NCBI RefSeq assembly: GCF_018499575.1
Contig: NZ_JAHDAP010000001.1
Span: 62,001 to 126,000, forward strand
Source of the DNA: Streptococcus infantis
GTDB lineage: Bacteria > Bacillota > Bacilli > Lactobacillales > Streptococcaceae
Length of the DNA stretch: 64,000 bases
Reading direction: 5' to 3'
Below are positions 63,013 to 64,000 of the stretch, in pieces; within the stretch, counting starts at the first letter, position 1, and every line of letters begins with the position of its first letter. The notes under the pieces were generated by a model. It made no database searches and had not been told where the DNA came from. It saw nothing but the letters and a program-made list of their open reading frames with translations. Both the position numbers and the translations under genes were made by a program.

Positions 63013-63669
63013 TTAGTTCAGTTTTTCAACATAGAGCTGTTTGGCGATTTCTAGACTTAGCAAGAGTTCTTCGTTCTTATGAATCAAAGTAAAGGTGTTA
63101 GAAAAGTCATCAAACTGTTGAACTTGGAGTTTATCTCCGATATTGATGGCATGTTTTTCAAGATATTTGAGGAGGTCAAAGCTATCGTGAACGCGAGTCA
63201 GGAGATAGGTTCCAGCTTCTTTGGTTTCTGCTAGTGGCAAGTTATTGATTTCAACCAAAAGTTCTCCCTTAGCAGGAATGGTACCACCATGAGGGCAGGT
63301 CTTTGGAAAGCCGAGCATACTTTCTAATCTTTCCACAAAAAAGTCTGAAACGGTATGTTCTAACACTTCAGCTTCCTCATCAATTTGGTCACTGGTATAG
63401 TCTAGATGGTGGACCAGGAAAACCTCAATCAGACGATGTTTACGATAAAGCTCTGATACAAGTGTTAAGCCAATATCGGTGAGCAAGTATCCTTTTTTCT
63501 TGTCTTTTAAGATAAGATTTTCAGACTGCATGCGCTTGATCATTTCGGTTACAGCTGGAGGAGATACCTGCATTCGAGCAGCAATTTCCTTATTTGTAAT
63601 CTTAGGAACATCCATGCCAATCTCATAAATACATTTTAAGTAGTCTTCTTTATTTGGTGTCATTCGCAT
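63013..63669 (-). CDS. psaR: DtxR/MntR-family metalloregulator PsaR
   Basis: A 218-residue manganese-responsive repressor: winged helix (YLKCIYEIGMDVPKITNKEI, ARMQVSPPAVTEMIKRM), metal-binding and dimer domain (VLEHTVSDFFVERLESMLGF, CPHGGTIP) and a C-terminal SH3-like FeoA domain. In pneumococcus it represses psaBCA, prtA and others when Mn is present and Zn is low. It lies downstream of tpx on the same strand. With mntE and the riboswitch ATPase the window holds three manganese-homeostasis parts. Confidence 0.9.
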   Translation of the reverse strand: MRMTPNKEDYLKCIYEIGMDVPKITNKEIAARMQVSPPAVTEMIKRMQSENLILKDKKKGYLLTDIGLTLVSELYRKHRLIEVFLVHHLDYTSDQIDEEAEVLEHTVSDFFVERLESMLGFPKTCPHGGTIPAKGELLVEINNLPLAETKEAGTYLLTRVHDSFDLLKYLEKHAINIGDKLQVQQFDDFSNTFTLIHKNEELLLSLEIAKQLYVEKLN

Positions 63670-63692
63670 TTCCTTGTTTATTATCTCTATCT

Positions 63693-63701
63693 AGTATACC
63701 A
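63693..63701 (-). promoter_or_regulatory. Extended -10 promoter of psaR
   Basis: TGGTATACT on the minus strand, about 25 bases before the start. It abuts the tpx terminator. Confidence 0.5.
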
Positions 63702-63726
63702 AAAAAAGCTAGATTTCTCTAGCTTC
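63701..63726 (-). terminator. Terminator of tpx (minus strand)
   Basis: AAGCTAGA-gaaa-TCTAGCTTTTTTT read on the minus strand. Confidence 0.82.
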
Positions 63727-63744
63727 TTGCTACAAGAGCTGGAC

Positions 63745-64000
63745 TTAGTTGAGTTCTTTTGCAGCTGCAATAGCGGCTTCAAAGTCTGGCTCGCTGTTGA
63801 TATTGTCTACGTATTCGACATAGCGGATGATATTATCAGTATCGAGAACAAAAACTGCGCGTGCAAGCAGATGCCATTCATTGATTAAGAGGGCATAATC
63901 GCGTCCAAAGGAGTGGTCGAAGTAGTCTGATAGCATGATGGCATTCTCAATTCCTTCAGCACCACACCAGCGTTTTTGTGCAAATGGAAGGTCCATAGAT
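63745..64000 (-). CDS. tpx: Thiol peroxidase Tpx, C-terminal part (5' end beyond the window)
   Basis: The frame stays open to the window edge. Visible are the last 84 or so residues ([20 protein letters not shown], then [20 protein letters not shown], and so on). The Cys in KRWCGAEG is the second (resolving) cysteine of this peroxidase family; the peroxidatic one lies before the window. In pneumococcus tpx (psaD) follows psaBCA. It reduces peroxides using thioredoxin. Confidence 0.9.
   Translation of the reverse strand, partial: SMDLPFAQKRWCGAEGIENAIMLSDYFDHSFGRDYALLINEWHLLARAVFVLDTDNIIRYVEYVDNINSEPDFEAAIAAAKELN

Noticed and set aside
1-64000. CRISPR array, tRNA, rRNA, complete insertion sequence or prophage
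   Set aside because: No regular short repeats with spacers, no tRNA-like cloverleaf, no transposase or integrase gene was seen on reading; a dedicated scan could still find a degraded element.

Overview
The window is a stretch of a low-GC Gram-positive chromosome that reads throughout like the mitis group of Streptococcus (pneumoniae, mitis, oralis and relatives). The evidence is the gene set and its local order: the PASTA kinase tail, mvaS-mvaA, the scrR-scrB/scrA-scrK sucrose locus, mntE, caxP with a manganese riboswitch, hom-thrB-msrAB, prfB-ftsE-ftsX, metE-metF-pnp-cysE-cysS-mrnC, msmK, relA-dtd, psaR and tpx. Blocks that I remember as far apart in S. pneumoniae are joined here, so this is a relative with a rearranged map. 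The species was assigned by reading, not by a search.

Layout. 1-4.4 kb: end of stkP, a two-gene threonine/serine exporter, and the two upper mevalonate-pathway enzymes. 4.4-10.1 kb: sucrose uptake and breakdown, with two look-alike operators that each contain a -35 box. 10.1-21.8 kb: a segment bounded by two inverted copies of a three-hairpin repeat. It holds the manganese exporter mntE, a cell-surface glycan cassette (a GT-C-like membrane protein, an acyltransferase, a GtrB-like GT2 and a GT-C gene broken by a perfect 50-bp palindrome), the riboswitch-controlled cation ATPase caxP, a deformylase-like gene, a 54-residue membrane protein and yaaA. 21.9-34.9 kb: threonine synthesis, methionine sulfoxide repair, an ABC exporter pair, a deaminase, prfB with its programmed frameshift, ftsEX, an MFS transporter and a TVP38/DedA-like membrane protein. 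35.0-37.7 kb: an SF2 helicase with a membrane hairpin.

37.7-46.9 kb is the most interesting part. It is an AT-rich, co-oriented five-gene cassette that looks like an anti-phage or restriction-type system. A small protein carries the SAM-binding half of an adenine methyltransferase. A 1455-residue protein joins a DUF4145-like and GIY-YIG-like N-terminus to a DEAH helicase and to a methyltransferase half that has NPPY but a worn SAM motif. Three more genes follow: an NdpA/NA37-like protein, a 4-TM membrane protein, and a coiled-coil protein with a HicA-like tail. I do not recognise this five-gene combination as a named system.

47.0-48.6 kb: a DUF1722 protein with a pyrimidine-dimer glycosylase, and a HigBA-type toxin-antitoxin pair. 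48.6-58.9 kb: metE-metF under a MET-box, then pnp-cysE-nucleoside phosphorylase-cysS-mrnC-PucR-like regulator as one operon. The pnp leader contains a tandem repeat whose two hairpins differ in sequence but keep their pairing. 59.0-64.0 kb: msmK with a cre-like site in its promoter, relA-dtd, and on the minus strand psaR and the 3' part of tpx, cut by the window edge. No rRNA, tRNA, CRISPR array, complete insertion sequence or prophage was seen.
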